Shown piece after piece: positions 1 through 8,297 of a stretch of DNA of 34,296 bases (its first letter is position 1; each line of letters begins with the position of its first letter). Position numbers and translations under genes: made by a program. The notes below the pieces were generated by a model, which worked only from the letters and a program-made list of their open reading frames with translations, searched no databases and had not been told where the DNA came from. The stretch is from Candidatus Hydrogenedentota bacterium (GTDB lineage: Bacteria > Hydrogenedentota > Hydrogenedentia > Hydrogenedentales > GCA-2746185), in assembly GCA_947486375.1 (NCBI GenBank), contig CANKTP010000019.1, positions 1 to 34,296 of the forward strand, in the 5' to 3' direction.

Positions 1-585
1 GTCGACCATCAAGTAGGTCATGCCGCCGTGCTTCGAGCCGGAAGAGTCCGTGCGGGTAATGAGGATGCACCATTGCGAGATGTGCGCCACCGAGGTCCAA
101 ATCTTCTGGCCGTTGATCACGAAATCATCACCGTCCTCGACTGCGGTGGTTTTCAGCGCCGCGAGGTCGCTACCCGCGTTGGGCTCGGAAAACCCCTGGC
201 ACCAGATTTCCTCGCCCGAGAGGATTTTCTCGAGGTGCGCCTTCTTGTGGGCCTCGGTGCCGTGCGCCATGATAGTCGGCCCGGCCATGCCCACGCCGAT
301 GGTGTTGAGGGGGGGCGGGGTGATGTAGTTCGAGACTTCTTCCTGCCAGATGAATTGGTCGATCGGCGAGGCCGCACGGCCGCCGTATTCCTTCGGCCAA
401 TCGATCCCGGTCCACCCGCCCTGCTGGAGCTTCTTCATCCAGTCGAAGCAAACCTTCTTGTAGGCCTCGGGGTCCTTCGGCGCGGGCCACGCCTCCGACC
501 CGAAATCGCCCGGGATGTTCTTATTAATCCAGTCCTTGACCTCAGCCCGGAAGTCGTTTTCGGTCTTCGAGAAACTAAAATCCAT
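1..585 (-). CDS. Acyl-CoA dehydrogenase, N-terminal part (runs off the left edge)
   Basis: The first 195 codons read without interruption from an ATG at 585 to the window edge, so the C-terminal FAD-binding half and catalytic base are not visible. The family oxidises acyl-CoA to 2-enoyl-CoA and passes electrons to ETF. The helical N-terminal domain carries GGRAASPIDQ and GPTIMAHGTEAHKK. The middle beta domain has the family signature QGFSEPNAGSDLAALKT, followed by VINGQKIWTSVAH, which contacts FAD and substrate. A GGGAG ribosome site lies a few bases upstream of the ATG. The same-strand etfBA pair, 1.9 kb away, would supply its electron acceptor. Substrate chain length cannot be read from this half; the long variant N-terminus fits the FadE-like or medium/long-chain branch. 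Confidence 0.93.
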   Translation of the reverse strand, partial: MDFSFSKTENDFRAEVKDWINKNIPGDFGSEAWPAPKDPEAYKKVCFDWMKKLQQGGWTGIDWPKEYGGRAASPIDQFIWQEEVSNYITPPPLNTIGVGMAGPTIMAHGTEAHKKAHLEKILSGEEIWCQGFSEPNAGSDLAALKTTAVEDGDDFVINGQKIWTSVAHISQWCILITRTDSSGSKHGGMTYLMVD

Positions 586-778
586 GATGCTGCTCCCATC
601 GTGCTTTTCTGCGGTATAAGGCCGATAGTCTACGCCACGATGGGGCCGCATGTCGAATTGTTGCTATACGAACAGATTGGGCATGAACGAACAGGGGCCA
701 TGGCCATTAATCATCGGAATAGACTCATGGCCCCACCGGAGAATGCCACCGATTATTGCCGGATGGTGTCGGCATTAG

Positions 779-805
779 TCCCATACGTCCCATTCGTCCC
801 ATGGA
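779..805. repeat. 9-bp tandem repeat, three copies
   Basis: Three consecutive nonamers, TCCCATACG, TCCCATTCG and TCCCATGGA, lie in the spacer between the acyl-CoA dehydrogenase start and the cupin stop. The constant part is TCCCAT with a variable trinucleotide (ATGGGA on the other strand). A five-copy array with the same core is at 28641-28685. The rest of the 586-837 spacer shows no gene. Confidence 0.6.
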
Positions 806-837
806 TCTGCCGGGAGTCGTCCCTGATCGGGCCGCCC

Positions 838-1170
838 CTACCCCAACCTCGGGTGCGGAGCCATCACCACAAGCACCGTCGCGTCCTCCAGCGACCGGTT
901 CTCGATTCCATGCACCACCCCGGCTGGCGCCACGGCGGTATGCCCCGGCCGCAACGGCGCCACAATCTCGCCAATCCGCACGTGGCACGTACCCGTCAGC
1001 GCGTGATATACCTTGTCGTTCGCCGCATGATCATGCGGGGCCTGCGATTGGCCCGGCCTCAGGCAATAGACATCGCAGAACAGGCGCGGGGACTCGTACA
1101 GGCACACCTTCGCCATCTTCTCGCCGCTGAACCGCGCCAACGCCGCGGCATCGTAAATTGGTCCGCTCAT
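838..1170 (-). CDS. Small single-domain cupin protein
   Basis: This 110-residue protein is a single cupin_2 beta-barrel. Motif 1 is degenerate but recognisable (GQSQAPHDHAANDKVYHALTG region): it has the HxH pair, while the usual glutamate is replaced. Motif 2 is canonical, GHTAVAPAGVVHGIEN, and supplies the third histidine. Proteins of this size bind a divalent metal and act as small dioxygenases, isomerases or sensors; the substrate cannot be inferred. The ATG at 1170 has an AAGGAG site six bases upstream. The gene is divergent from the propeller gene at 1224, leaving only 53 bp for both promoters. It could be a non-enzymatic binding cupin because of the missing glutamate. Confidence 0.85.
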   Translation of the reverse strand: MSGPIYDAAALARFSGEKMAKVCLYESPRLFCDVYCLRPGQSQAPHDHAANDKVYHALTGTCHVRIGEIVAPLRPGHTAVAPAGVVHGIENRSLEDATVLVVMAPHPRLG

Positions 1171-1223
1171 GCTAGGCTCCTTGGGTAAGTCATTCCGGTC
1201 GGCATGGTCTCAGGAGCGGCGCA

Positions 1224-2210
1224 GTGCAATCAACCCAATTTCGACACGCCAAGGGGACTGCCTCCACGTGCGGCCCGGCGGTTTGGGCGGCACGCGGAGG
1301 CTGTACCCGCCCCCGTGGTCTCCGTATCGTCTGTGCGTCCATCCTCGCGCTAGCCACCACCGCAGCCCACGCCGAAGACACCGGCCCCGTCATCGCCGAG
1401 CGCTTCCATGCCCTCACGCGCGCGTCTACGTGGACCCTCATAGAGTCCATTCCCATCGAGTTCGACACCCACCATCCCCAAGGCATGATACTTCTCGACG
1501 ACACGATCTATCTCTCCTCGGTCGAGGTCATCGATCGAGCCAAGGGCGAGGGCTTTGGCCACATGTTCAAACTCGACCGCCGCGGCAAACTCCTTCACGA
1601 CCTCCATCTCGGCGAAGGCCCCATGTATCACCCCGGAGGCATCGACTTCGACGGCCATAGGCTCTGGGTTTCCGTCGCCGAATACCGGCCCGATAGCCGC
1701 AGCATCGTCTACACCGTCGACCCGGGGACGATGATCGCGCAGAAGCTCTTCGAGTTCCCAGATCACCTCGGCGCACTCGTCCTCGACCGCCAACGCAACC
1801 AATTGATCGGCGTGAACTGGGGATCCCGCCGATTCTATCGATGGCCACTCCGCGAGACCGGTAGCGGCCCCGCCCCGGACGATCCCCTGCACCCGGAGAC
1901 GCAACCAAACGGAAGCCACTACATCGACTATCAAGACGGACACTTTCTCCCCGGCACGCGCTACGCCCTCTTCGGCGGCCTCGCCTCCCATCCCGGCCCC
2001 GGCGGCAAGGCCTTCACCCTCGGCGGCATCGAGTTGGTCAACCTCGACACCCTGCGCGCCGAGCACCAAGTCCCCGTGCCCCTTTGGTCCGACAGCGGCA
2101 GGCCCATGACCCAGAACCCGTTCTATATTGCGCCCACGAAAAAAGGCCTTCGCGCATATTTCCTGCCCGACGACAACCGGTCGACGCTTTACGTATACCT
2201 GGCGAAATGA
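1224..2210 (+). CDS. Secreted beta-propeller-like protein of unknown function (DUF6454-like)
   Basis: The 328-residue product begins at GTG 1224, seven bases after AGGAG; no other in-frame start lies before the signal peptide. A long arginine-rich n-region precedes the hydrophobic stretch IVCASILALATTAAHA, with likely cleavage before EDTGP, so the protein is exported. The mature part has repeated short beta motifs (HHPQGMILLDDTIYLSS, MYHPGGIDFDGHRLWVSVAE, DHLGALVLDRQRNQLIGVNW), as expected of a six- or seven-bladed propeller. I associate it with the DUF6454 family from memory of its HPQG/HPGG pattern; no catalytic role is known to me. It stands alone and is divergent from the cupin gene. Confidence 0.75.
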   Translation: MQSTQFRHAKGTASTCGPAVWAARGGCTRPRGLRIVCASILALATTAAHAEDTGPVIAERFHALTRASTWTLIESIPIEFDTHHPQGMILLDDTIYLSSVEVIDRAKGEGFGHMFKLDRRGKLLHDLHLGEGPMYHPGGIDFDGHRLWVSVAEYRPDSRSIVYTVDPGTMIAQKLFEFPDHLGALVLDRQRNQLIGVNWGSRRFYRWPLRETGSGPAPDDPLHPETQPNGSHYIDYQDGHFLPGTRYALFGGLASHPGPGGKAFTLGGIELVNLDTLRAEHQVPVPLWSDSGRPMTQNPFYIAPTKKGLRAYFLPDDNRSTLYVYLAK

Positions 2211-2316
2211 GCCCAGCCCGGAAAATTCGGACGGGCAGGCGCGTCGTCCCAGTGCCCACGCGGCATGCCGCACGTGGACGCGAAGCGGCCCGTAAACCTA
2301 AAAACGGCAGTTGCAG

Positions 2317-2400
2317 GGGACTGACTCCGCCTTTTGCCCGGTGGTTTGTATGCCCTTCGTAGCCTTGGCGAAGGAGGGGGCAAAACGCGGTGTCTGTCCC
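2317..2400. repeat. REP-like imperfect palindrome
   Basis: The 24-nt arms 2317-2340 and 2377-2400 are inverted copies matching at 20 of 24 positions; each begins GGGACWGACWCCGC and ends TTTTGCCC toward the loop. The loop contains a second hairpin, CCTTCG/CGAAGG. The element lies between the convergent ends of the propeller gene and etfA. It resembles repetitive extragenic palindromes of the kind mobilised by REP-associated Y1 transposases, though no transposase gene is present here. It could also serve as a bidirectional terminator. Confidence 0.6.
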
Positions 2401-2487
2401 TTTACCCCCCGCCGTCCCCCCAAAATCACCGCGCGGCGGCCAGGACCACCGTCCCAGTCGCCGCGCGAAACCTCAATCTACGTCCAG

Positions 2488-3453
2488 CTACCCCGCGAGG
2501 ACCTTCTTCGCCTCGGCGGTCAGGATCGGCACCACCTCAAACAAATCGCCCACGATCCCGTAGTCGCAAATCTTGAAGATATTCGCCTCCGGGTCCTTGT
2601 TGATCGCCACGATGATCCGCGACGTCCGCATCCCGGCCTGGTGCTGAATCGCCCCGGAAATACCGACCGCAATGTACAAATCCGGGCTGACGACCTTGCC
2701 CGTCTGGCCGACTTGGTGAGAATGGTGAATCCAGCCCGCGTCGACCGTGGCGCGGCTTGCGCCGAGCGCGGCACCCAGCACGGTGCATAGCTCGCGGATC
2801 AACTCGAAATTCTTCGGATCGCCGAGGCCACGCCCGCCGGAGCAGACAATCTTCGCCTCGGTGAGCTCGACCGTGCCCGCTGCGGCCTGGGCCACGTTCT
2901 TGATGACCGAGCGCAGGTCGAGGGCCGGCATGTCGCGCTTCACCACCTCGGGCACGCCGTCGCCCTCGCGCTCGATGGCGGTGACGTTGGGCCGGAGCGA
3001 GGCCATCGCGGGTTCGGATTTGATCCGAATATCGGAGACGATCTTGCCGGCAAACACGGGCTTCTTGGCGACGAGGCCATTGTCCCAGTCAAGCTCGACG
3101 GCTTCCTGCACCAGCTCGACGCCAAGGCGCGCGGCGACAGACGCGCAGAATTCCTTGCCCACCGATGACGCCGAACCGATGACAACTTTCGCGCCGAGTT
3201 CTTTCGCAAGGTCGCGGACAATCGGCACGTAGCCGTCGCTCGAATAGTGGCCAAGCTTCTCGTTTTCGTAGGCATAGACCTTTGCGATGCCGAAGCCCTT
3301 GAGCTGGGCCACGTTCTGCTCGAGGGCGCGGCCGATGTACACCGCGTTCAACTCCATGCCAGCCTTCGCGGCAATCTTGCGGGCGGCGGTCGCGGCCTCG
3401 AGGGCGCAATTCTTCAGTTCGCCGCGTTGTTCCAACAACACCAATACGCTCAT
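2488..3453 (-). CDS. etfA: Electron transfer flavoprotein, alpha subunit
   Basis: EtfA (321 residues, the normal length) forms the FAD-carrying heterodimer with EtfB. It collects electrons from acyl-CoA dehydrogenases and delivers them to ETF:quinone oxidoreductase. The N-terminal half (about 1-190) is the ETF alpha/beta fold. The C-terminal FAD domain shows the family signature from residue 259 on: GISGAIQHQAGM, VAINKDPEANIF and DYGIVGDL. The ATG at 3453 has AGGAG eight bases upstream. It follows etfB after a 31-bp gap on the same strand, so the two are almost certainly one transcript. No fused ferredoxin domain or bifurcating partner (bcd, caiA) is adjacent, so a conventional respiratory ETF is most likely. 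Confidence 0.96.
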   Translation of the reverse strand: MSVLVLLEQRGELKNCALEAATAARKIAAKAGMELNAVYIGRALEQNVAQLKGFGIAKVYAYENEKLGHYSSDGYVPIVRDLAKELGAKVVIGSASSVGKEFCASVAARLGVELVQEAVELDWDNGLVAKKPVFAGKIVSDIRIKSEPAMASLRPNVTAIEREGDGVPEVVKRDMPALDLRSVIKNVAQAAAGTVELTEAKIVCSGGRGLGDPKNFELIRELCTVLGAALGASRATVDAGWIHHSHQVGQTGKVVSPDLYIAVGISGAIQHQAGMRTSRIIVAINKDPEANIFKICDYGIVGDLFEVVPILTAEAKKVLAG

Positions 3454-3484
3454 TGGGGAAACTCCTGGTCGGGGGAAATAGAGG

Positions 3485-4261
3485 TTAGAGGACTTTTTCT
3501 TCTTCGCGCAGGATGGTCAGCAGTTTCTTGACGCGTTCGGTACTGTCGCCGTCGAGAATCTTGTTGAGCCGGTTGGCGCGCGGGAGCGACATGCCGCTGA
3601 CTTCGAGGCCGCTAACGAGCTTCGCCGCATCCAGGCCAAGGTCGGCCAGCGAGAATTCCTTGATCTCTTTCTTCTTCGCCTTCATGATGTTCGGCAAGGT
3701 CGGGTAGCGCGGCGTGTTGATGCCCTTCTGCATCGTGAACAGCGCCGGCAGCGGCACCTCGACGGTGTAGCTTCCGCCCTCGATCTCCCGCTCGACGGTC
3801 GCGGCGCGCCCGTTCAGCTCGAACTTCGTGACGATGGACGCGTGCGGCAAATCGAGAAGTTCCGCCACGCGCTCGGGGACCTGCGAGGCGTCGTCGTCGA
3901 CCGCCTGCTTGCCCGCGAAGACCAGTTCCGGCCCCTCGGTCTTCACCGCCGCCGCCAGCATCTCGGCGATGCCCTTGCTGTTGAACCTCGAGGGGTCTTC
4001 CTTCACGAATACCGCGCGGTCGGCGCCCATCGCGAGCGCCGTGCGGATCGTTTCCTGCGAACCCTCGGGGCCGACCGTGAATACGATGACTTCCGTGGCC
4101 TTGCCCGCTTCGCGGATCTTGAGGGCTTCCTCGATCGCGTGTTCATCGTAGGGGCTCATGACGAACTTGAGGTTCGCCATGTCCACCGATTTGTTGTCCG
4201 GGGTGATTTTGAGGACCGAGGCGGTGTCCGGCACACGCTTCATCAACACTGCAATCTTCAT
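3485..4261 (-). CDS. etfB: Electron transfer flavoprotein, beta subunit
   Basis: EtfB (258 residues) is the AMP-binding partner of EtfA. The N-terminus MKIAVLMKRVPDTAS is typical of the family, so ATG 4261 with AAGGAA upstream is chosen over a longer reading from 4339 that adds 26 unconserved residues. Other hallmarks are MSPYDEHAIEEALKI, the loop VGPEGSQETIRTALAMGADRA, and the ETF-beta signature region VEREIEGGSYTVEVPLPAL with TPRYPTLPNIMKAKKKEI, which includes the lysine-rich recognition loop. It is the first gene of etfB-etfA, with a candidate promoter about 105 bp upstream. Confidence 0.96.
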   Translation of the reverse strand: MKIAVLMKRVPDTASVLKITPDNKSVDMANLKFVMSPYDEHAIEEALKIREAGKATEVIVFTVGPEGSQETIRTALAMGADRAVFVKEDPSRFNSKGIAEMLAAAVKTEGPELVFAGKQAVDDDASQVPERVAELLDLPHASIVTKFELNGRAATVEREIEGGSYTVEVPLPALFTMQKGINTPRYPTLPNIMKAKKKEIKEFSLADLGLDAAKLVSGLEVSGMSLPRANRLNKILDGDSTERVKKLLTILREEEKVL

Positions 4262-4365
4262 GTCGGGTTCCTTGCGTTGCACGCCGGGGAGCGGCGTGGC
4301 CCAGTGGTACGGTTCCGACCCTGCCGGGGGGGATCGCACGGGGCGTCGGCAGGTCGATAGTTAAC

Positions 4366-4395
4366 ATCATAACCTTTTTTCCGCGAACCCCTCAA
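4366..4395 (-). promoter_or_regulatory. Candidate sigma-70 promoter for etfBA
   Basis: On the minus strand TTGAGG (4395-4390) is followed after 18 bp by TATGAT (4371-4366), in the 211-bp divergent spacer and about 105 bp before the etfB start. Five of six -10 positions and four of six -35 positions match consensus. Prediction from sequence only. Confidence 0.35.
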
Positions 4396-4472
4396 ATCGA
4401 CACTTAGCCCCGGGCGTATGATGGTATGAAGGAATCCAACGGCCGGGAGCAGGGCTATCTGGTAGCATTGGC

Positions 4473-6050
4473 TTGGATACTTGGACACTTCACGCAAAAG
4501 GGCGAATCGACTTGGGTGACTCGACGAATCACAAGACGCAATTCAACGCGGATTTTCTCGACCGGCTGCTTGCCGAGCCCGAAAGCGAAGTACTCGATTT
4601 CAAACGCATGGCCGGCAAGACCGATTCGGTCATAAAGACCGCCTGCGCCATGTCAAACGGCTTGGGCGGAATCATTTGTCTCGGCGTAGAGGATCCCGGC
4701 AAGGGGGTCGGCCCCGATAGGCTATATGGTATTGACGAAAACCCCGAGGCACTGGGGAACATCAAGCGCGATCTCGTTTCTCGGATAGTTCCTTCCCTCG
4801 AAGAACCAGCGACCCTCGCGCCTTCAGTTACGGAACTTCCATGCCGGCTTCGCGACGGGAACGCAGGAACCATCGTTTTGCTTGCCATTCACCCGGGCGG
4901 GGCCGTCCATTCGATTCGCGATGGCGGCACCTATCGGCGATTCGGGTGCCAAAACCGCCAATTGTCGGCTTCGGAAATTACCCGATTGAGTCTGGGCCGC
5001 GGTGTCACATCCGATACAGACACACCGGTGGACATCCCCATCGAGTTACTCGACACCACGGTCTGGCAGGACTACGCCAGGCATCGCGGCCTGAGCCGTC
5101 CCATGGCCGAACAATTGCGCCATCTGGGGCTGTCGCGCATGGATTCCAACGGACGATGGCTGACTACAAGGGCTGCCGTGCTGCTCTTCGCGGAGAATCC
5201 CGGCGGCTTGCTTTGCCGAAAGTGCGCGATACGAATATTTCACTATCAGGGCCATCAAATCGACTACGCTCCCGATACGAATTTGGCGGGCCCGCCAACG
5301 ACAGTGAACGGTCCAATCTTGAATCAGATTCGCGCGGCCACGGATTTCGTTTCCGGGATTCTCAGGCTCGGCGTCCAGGTGACGAGGCGAGGCTTCGAGA
5401 TCCGGCAGCACTATCCGATCCGCGTGATCCAAGAGGCGATCACGAATGCCGCAATCCATCGGGACTACAGTCTGGACAGGGACATCCAAATCCGGATATT
5501 CGCAAATCGCATCGAAATTGAAAGCCCGGGCGGATTTCCGGGCCAAGTCACGTTGACCAATCTCCGCGCCATCGGATCGCGGCCGCGCAACCGGACCCTC
5601 GTGGATCATCTCAGGGAGTTTCCCGAACCCCCAAATCTGGATGCAGGCGAAGGGGTGCGGATGATGTTTTCCGTGCTCGAAAGGGACGGGCTATACCCGC
5701 CCGTCTATCGTACCGAGGCCGAGCTCCACGAGGATGTGATCCGCGTCGATCTTCGTAACGAATTGCGCGAAAGCGAGTGGGGGATGGTTCAAGACTACCT
5801 CCGTGAGCACGGCCTCATCGGAAACGCCGACGTACGACGAATCGTAAATTCCCCTGACACCGCCAAGATATCGAAATTGCTGCGGGAGTGGGTCGATGCC
5901 GGCTTATTGGCAATCGCAAATCCGGCTCGCGGTAAACGATCCCGGGTTTACCGGCTAGCGTCGGGGAACCTGAATCCCGTCGAAAGCCAATCGCCGATAA
6001 TGGTGGCCCTACGAGCCATGATGGACGATGAATTCTCCCGCTCCGAATAA
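4473..6050 (+). CDS. AlbA_2 / HATPase-type putative transcriptional regulator (RecG-like family)
   Basis: The 525-residue protein begins with an AlbA_2 (Schlafen-type) putative nucleic-acid-binding domain at about 30-150: SEVLDFKRMAG, then AMSNGLGGIICLGVED. A GHKL-like ATPase module follows at about 310-420, with the N-box VIQEAITNAAIHRDYS and the G-box region IEIESPGGFPGQ. A winged-helix-like tail is at about 440-510. Such proteins are often labelled RecG-like helicase but lack helicase motifs; they are usually DNA-binding regulators, sometimes found near defence genes. The start is uncertain: TTG 4473 is the first in frame, and a TTG near 4512 would leave the AlbA_2 domain intact. It is a single gene, followed by AT-rich DNA, so it may be laterally acquired. 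Confidence 0.82.
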   Translation: MDTWTLHAKGRIDLGDSTNHKTQFNADFLDRLLAEPESEVLDFKRMAGKTDSVIKTACAMSNGLGGIICLGVEDPGKGVGPDRLYGIDENPEALGNIKRDLVSRIVPSLEEPATLAPSVTELPCRLRDGNAGTIVLLAIHPGGAVHSIRDGGTYRRFGCQNRQLSASEITRLSLGRGVTSDTDTPVDIPIELLDTTVWQDYARHRGLSRPMAEQLRHLGLSRMDSNGRWLTTRAAVLLFAENPGGLLCRKCAIRIFHYQGHQIDYAPDTNLAGPPTTVNGPILNQIRAATDFVSGILRLGVQVTRRGFEIRQHYPIRVIQEAITNAAIHRDYSLDRDIQIRIFANRIEIESPGGFPGQVTLTNLRAIGSRPRNRTLVDHLREFPEPPNLDAGEGVRMMFSVLERDGLYPPVYRTEAELHEDVIRVDLRNELRESEWGMVQDYLREHGLIGNADVRRIVNSPDTAKISKLLREWVDAGLLAIANPARGKRSRVYRLASGNLNPVESQSPIMVALRAMMDDEFSRSE

Positions 6051-6275
6051 GGCAGAGTTCTTTAATAACTTACGGGAAAACAACGTTTAGGATTCGCATA
6101 ATCCGTTGCCATACAAAGACTTGCAAAATCAGTTGTTTGTTTTTAGCATTATTTGCTATTCAGTTTAGACACGCGCCGTTTACCGAATTTACCGACACGC
6201 CGCCCGGGCGATCCATGTGTCCCAATTAACTCACCAAGAATCCCAAGCCCCGTACCCAGCAGTCAGGGACTGCGA
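6051..6275. other. AT-rich spacer, no gene
   Basis: The first 120 bases after the AlbA_2 gene are much richer in A/T than the rest of the window, including the T-rich run at 6134-6146. No open frame with a ribosome site or strong hairpin was found. It separates two convergent genes, so it probably holds their terminators. Confidence 0.4.
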
Positions 6276-6884
6276 CTATATTTTCGCCACCCCATACACG
6301 TCCGCATCAAGCGTCCCCGTCCACCGGATCGGTTCGTCGGGGGCCGTACCCGTCACCCGCAAATAGACCTTGACGCATTCGTTGTCCGGCGCTTGTTCCG
6401 CGTCGTCCATCATTGAGAGCAAGTTCGGTTCGCCGATGGGCGTCAGCGCGACCGTCTCTCCGTCCGGACCCGCGCCCGCACCCACGGCTACAAGGACCGG
6501 GAGGGAGGGGAATATGCCGTCGCCGGGCGGCAGGTAATAGAGTTCGACCAACGTCAACCCCGAGAAGTCGCCCTGCACGGCCCGCAACTCGAGGTGAGTC
6601 AGGATGATCTCGTCCAGTTCGACGAAGGCCCCGGCGGTTTCTCCGGCCTGCTCCTTCAAGGACGCTTGCGCCTCGCCGCGCGTCGGCAGACCGCACAACG
6701 GCACAGGAACGAAGACAAACCCCGATTTCCCCCCGCCAAGCGCCCCCGGATCGATAGTCCCCTCGCCGAGATCGATGGAAAGCGGGAATGGCCCAACGGG
6801 AATTCCGAAACCGGGAGTACACCCCGGGATGAACACAAGCAACACCACGAGCGGCAGGGCCCGCCGGGAAATTCGCATAAACAT
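6276..6884 (-). CDS. Predicted lipoprotein, function unknown
   Basis: From ATG 6884 the 202-residue product has a short arginine-containing n-region, a hydrophobic core (ALPLVVLLVFIPG) and a lipobox ending IPGC, so it is probably acylated and anchored in a membrane. The mature part has no family I recognise. It reads as a proline/glycine-rich beta protein with acidic patches (ELDEIILTHLELRAVQGDFSG, then LVELYYLPPGDG). GGAGAG lies about 12 bases before the chosen ATG; a TTG at 6902 would add MESVFY and is less likely. It sits downstream of the cca gene on the same strand with a 72-bp gap, and could be co-transcribed with it. Confidence 0.72.
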   Translation of the reverse strand: MFMRISRRALPLVVLLVFIPGCTPGFGIPVGPFPLSIDLGEGTIDPGALGGGKSGFVFVPVPLCGLPTRGEAQASLKEQAGETAGAFVELDEIILTHLELRAVQGDFSGLTLVELYYLPPGDGIFPSLPVLVAVGAGAGPDGETVALTPIGEPNLLSMMDDAEQAPDNECVKVYLRVTGTAPDEPIRWTGTLDADVYGVAKI

Positions 6885-6956
6885 GTAAAATACACTCTCC
6901 AAGGTTGTCGCGCGGATCCGCCCGGTTGCCCACAGTACCGGCGCATCTCGGAAGCG

Positions 6957-8297
6957 TTACCCGCGATCGACCGGCCACCGCTCCCGTACGAACGCCGCCG
7001 CATCCTCAGGCGTTGACACGGCCCCCTCGAGCTGCGCGTCCTCCACGTTTCCCAATATCTCCTTGAAAAGAGGCCCTGGGAGATACCCCATCGCGATAAG
7101 ATCCCGGCCCGAAATCAGTGGCGTCGGGCGCGCCTGTTCCGGGGACAATTTCGACGCATAGTCCCGAAGCCACCCGTAGGTTCCCAAGTCTCCGTGGCTC
7201 GATAGGCAGTCGATGCGGAACAAATCGAGAAGTTCCCCGAAGCCCTCCTCCCGTACCAGCCGCTTCAATTTGCTCTCCCGCATCTCCGGCCCCGTGGCCA
7301 CCCGCATGTGCTGCTCGACCAGCCAGACGATGCGCTCGCTCTCCCTCCCCGACATCCGCAACCGCCGGCAAATGCGCTCCGCCTCCCGCGCACCGGCCTT
7401 GTCGTGCATGTTGAAACGGATGCGGTCCTCGAAGGTTTGCGTCAGCGGTTTCCCCACGTCGTGCAGCAACGCCCCGAAGGCCAGCGCGATCGAGGGGTGC
7501 TCCAGGCGTTCCAGGAGGGTCATCGTGTGGACGAACACATCGCCCTCCGGATGATACTCGGGCGGTTGCTGCACCCCCTTCATGCGCGTAATCTCCGGCA
7601 GGACCTCCGCCAATAACCCCGTTGTGTCCATTAACTCGAACGCACGGCGCGCCCCGCCCTCCGTCAACATCTTCGCAATCTCGTCTCGCACCCGTTCCGC
7701 GCTCGTTTCGCGGATCAGCGGGGCCATCTCCATGATCGCCGCAAGCGTCCCCGCCTCTATCTCGTAACCAAGCCGCGCCGCAAACCGGATCGCCCGCAGC
7801 AGCCGGAGATGGTCCTCGCGGAACCGCGCCTGCGGATTGCCCACCGCCCGTACGATCCCCGAGCGAATGTCGGCCTGGCCATCGACATAATCCACGATCT
7901 TCCCCGTCCCCGGATCGAAAAAAAGTGCGTTGATCGTGAAGTCGCGCCGAAGCGCGTCTTCCTTCTCCTCAACGAACTCGACATAGGCCGGATGCCGCCC
8001 GTCCTCGTAGGGCCCGTCGCGCCGGAACGTCGCAATCTCGAAATGACCCTCGGGCATGACAACGATCATCACGCCGAATGCGGCCCCCACCGCCTGCGTG
8101 TGCTCGAACAATCCCGCGATCTCCCCCGGCCGCGCCGAAGTCGCGACGTCGTAATCCTTCGGGACGGCGCCCAGGATCATGTCCCGCACGCACCCGCCCG
8201 CCAGCAATGCGCGATGGCCCGCCTCCCGAAGCCGCGCGCAAATCGACTGCGCGGCCCTCCCCCGGTCATCCACGGGGAATCCGGCCATCGTCTTCAT
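6957..8297 (-). CDS. cca: CCA-adding tRNA nucleotidyltransferase (poly(A) polymerase family, HD domain)
   Basis: This class II nucleotidyltransferase (446 residues) adds or repairs the 3' CCA of tRNAs. The head domain has LAGGCVRDMILG (33-43), the metal-binding pair D48/D50 in KDYDVAT, and RRDFTINALFFDP (117-129). The neck has RFREDHLRLLRAIRFAARLGY (from 158). A C-terminal HD phosphohydrolase domain has H249, H257 and LLHDVGK (H279-D280), as in the HD-bearing bacterial branch. ATG 8297 has GAAGGGGA just upstream. Its first 32 bases overlap the end of the DUF2339 gene, indicating translational coupling. Because at least the tRNA-Arg here already encodes CCA, its role may be repair; poly(A) polymerase activity cannot be excluded. 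Confidence 0.92.
   Translation of the reverse strand: MKTMAGFPVDDRGRAAQSICARLREAGHRALLAGGCVRDMILGAVPKDYDVATSARPGEIAGLFEHTQAVGAAFGVMIVVMPEGHFEIATFRRDGPYEDGRHPAYVEFVEEKEDALRRDFTINALFFDPGTGKIVDYVDGQADIRSGIVRAVGNPQARFREDHLRLLRAIRFAARLGYEIEAGTLAAIMEMAPLIRETSAERVRDEIAKMLTEGGARRAFELMDTTGLLAEVLPEITRMKGVQQPPEYHPEGDVFVHTMTLLERLEHPSIALAFGALLHDVGKPLTQTFEDRIRFNMHDKAGAREAERICRRLRMSGRESERIVWLVEQHMRVATGPEMRESKLKRLVREEGFGELLDLFRIDCLSSHGDLGTYGWLRDYASKLSPEQARPTPLISGRDLIAMGYLPGPLFKEILGNVEDAQLEGAVSTPEDAAAFVRERWPVDRG

Noticed and set aside
1350-2273. A 307-codon minus-strand frame
   Set aside because: Antisense shadow of the propeller gene, no ribosome site and no recognisable domain.
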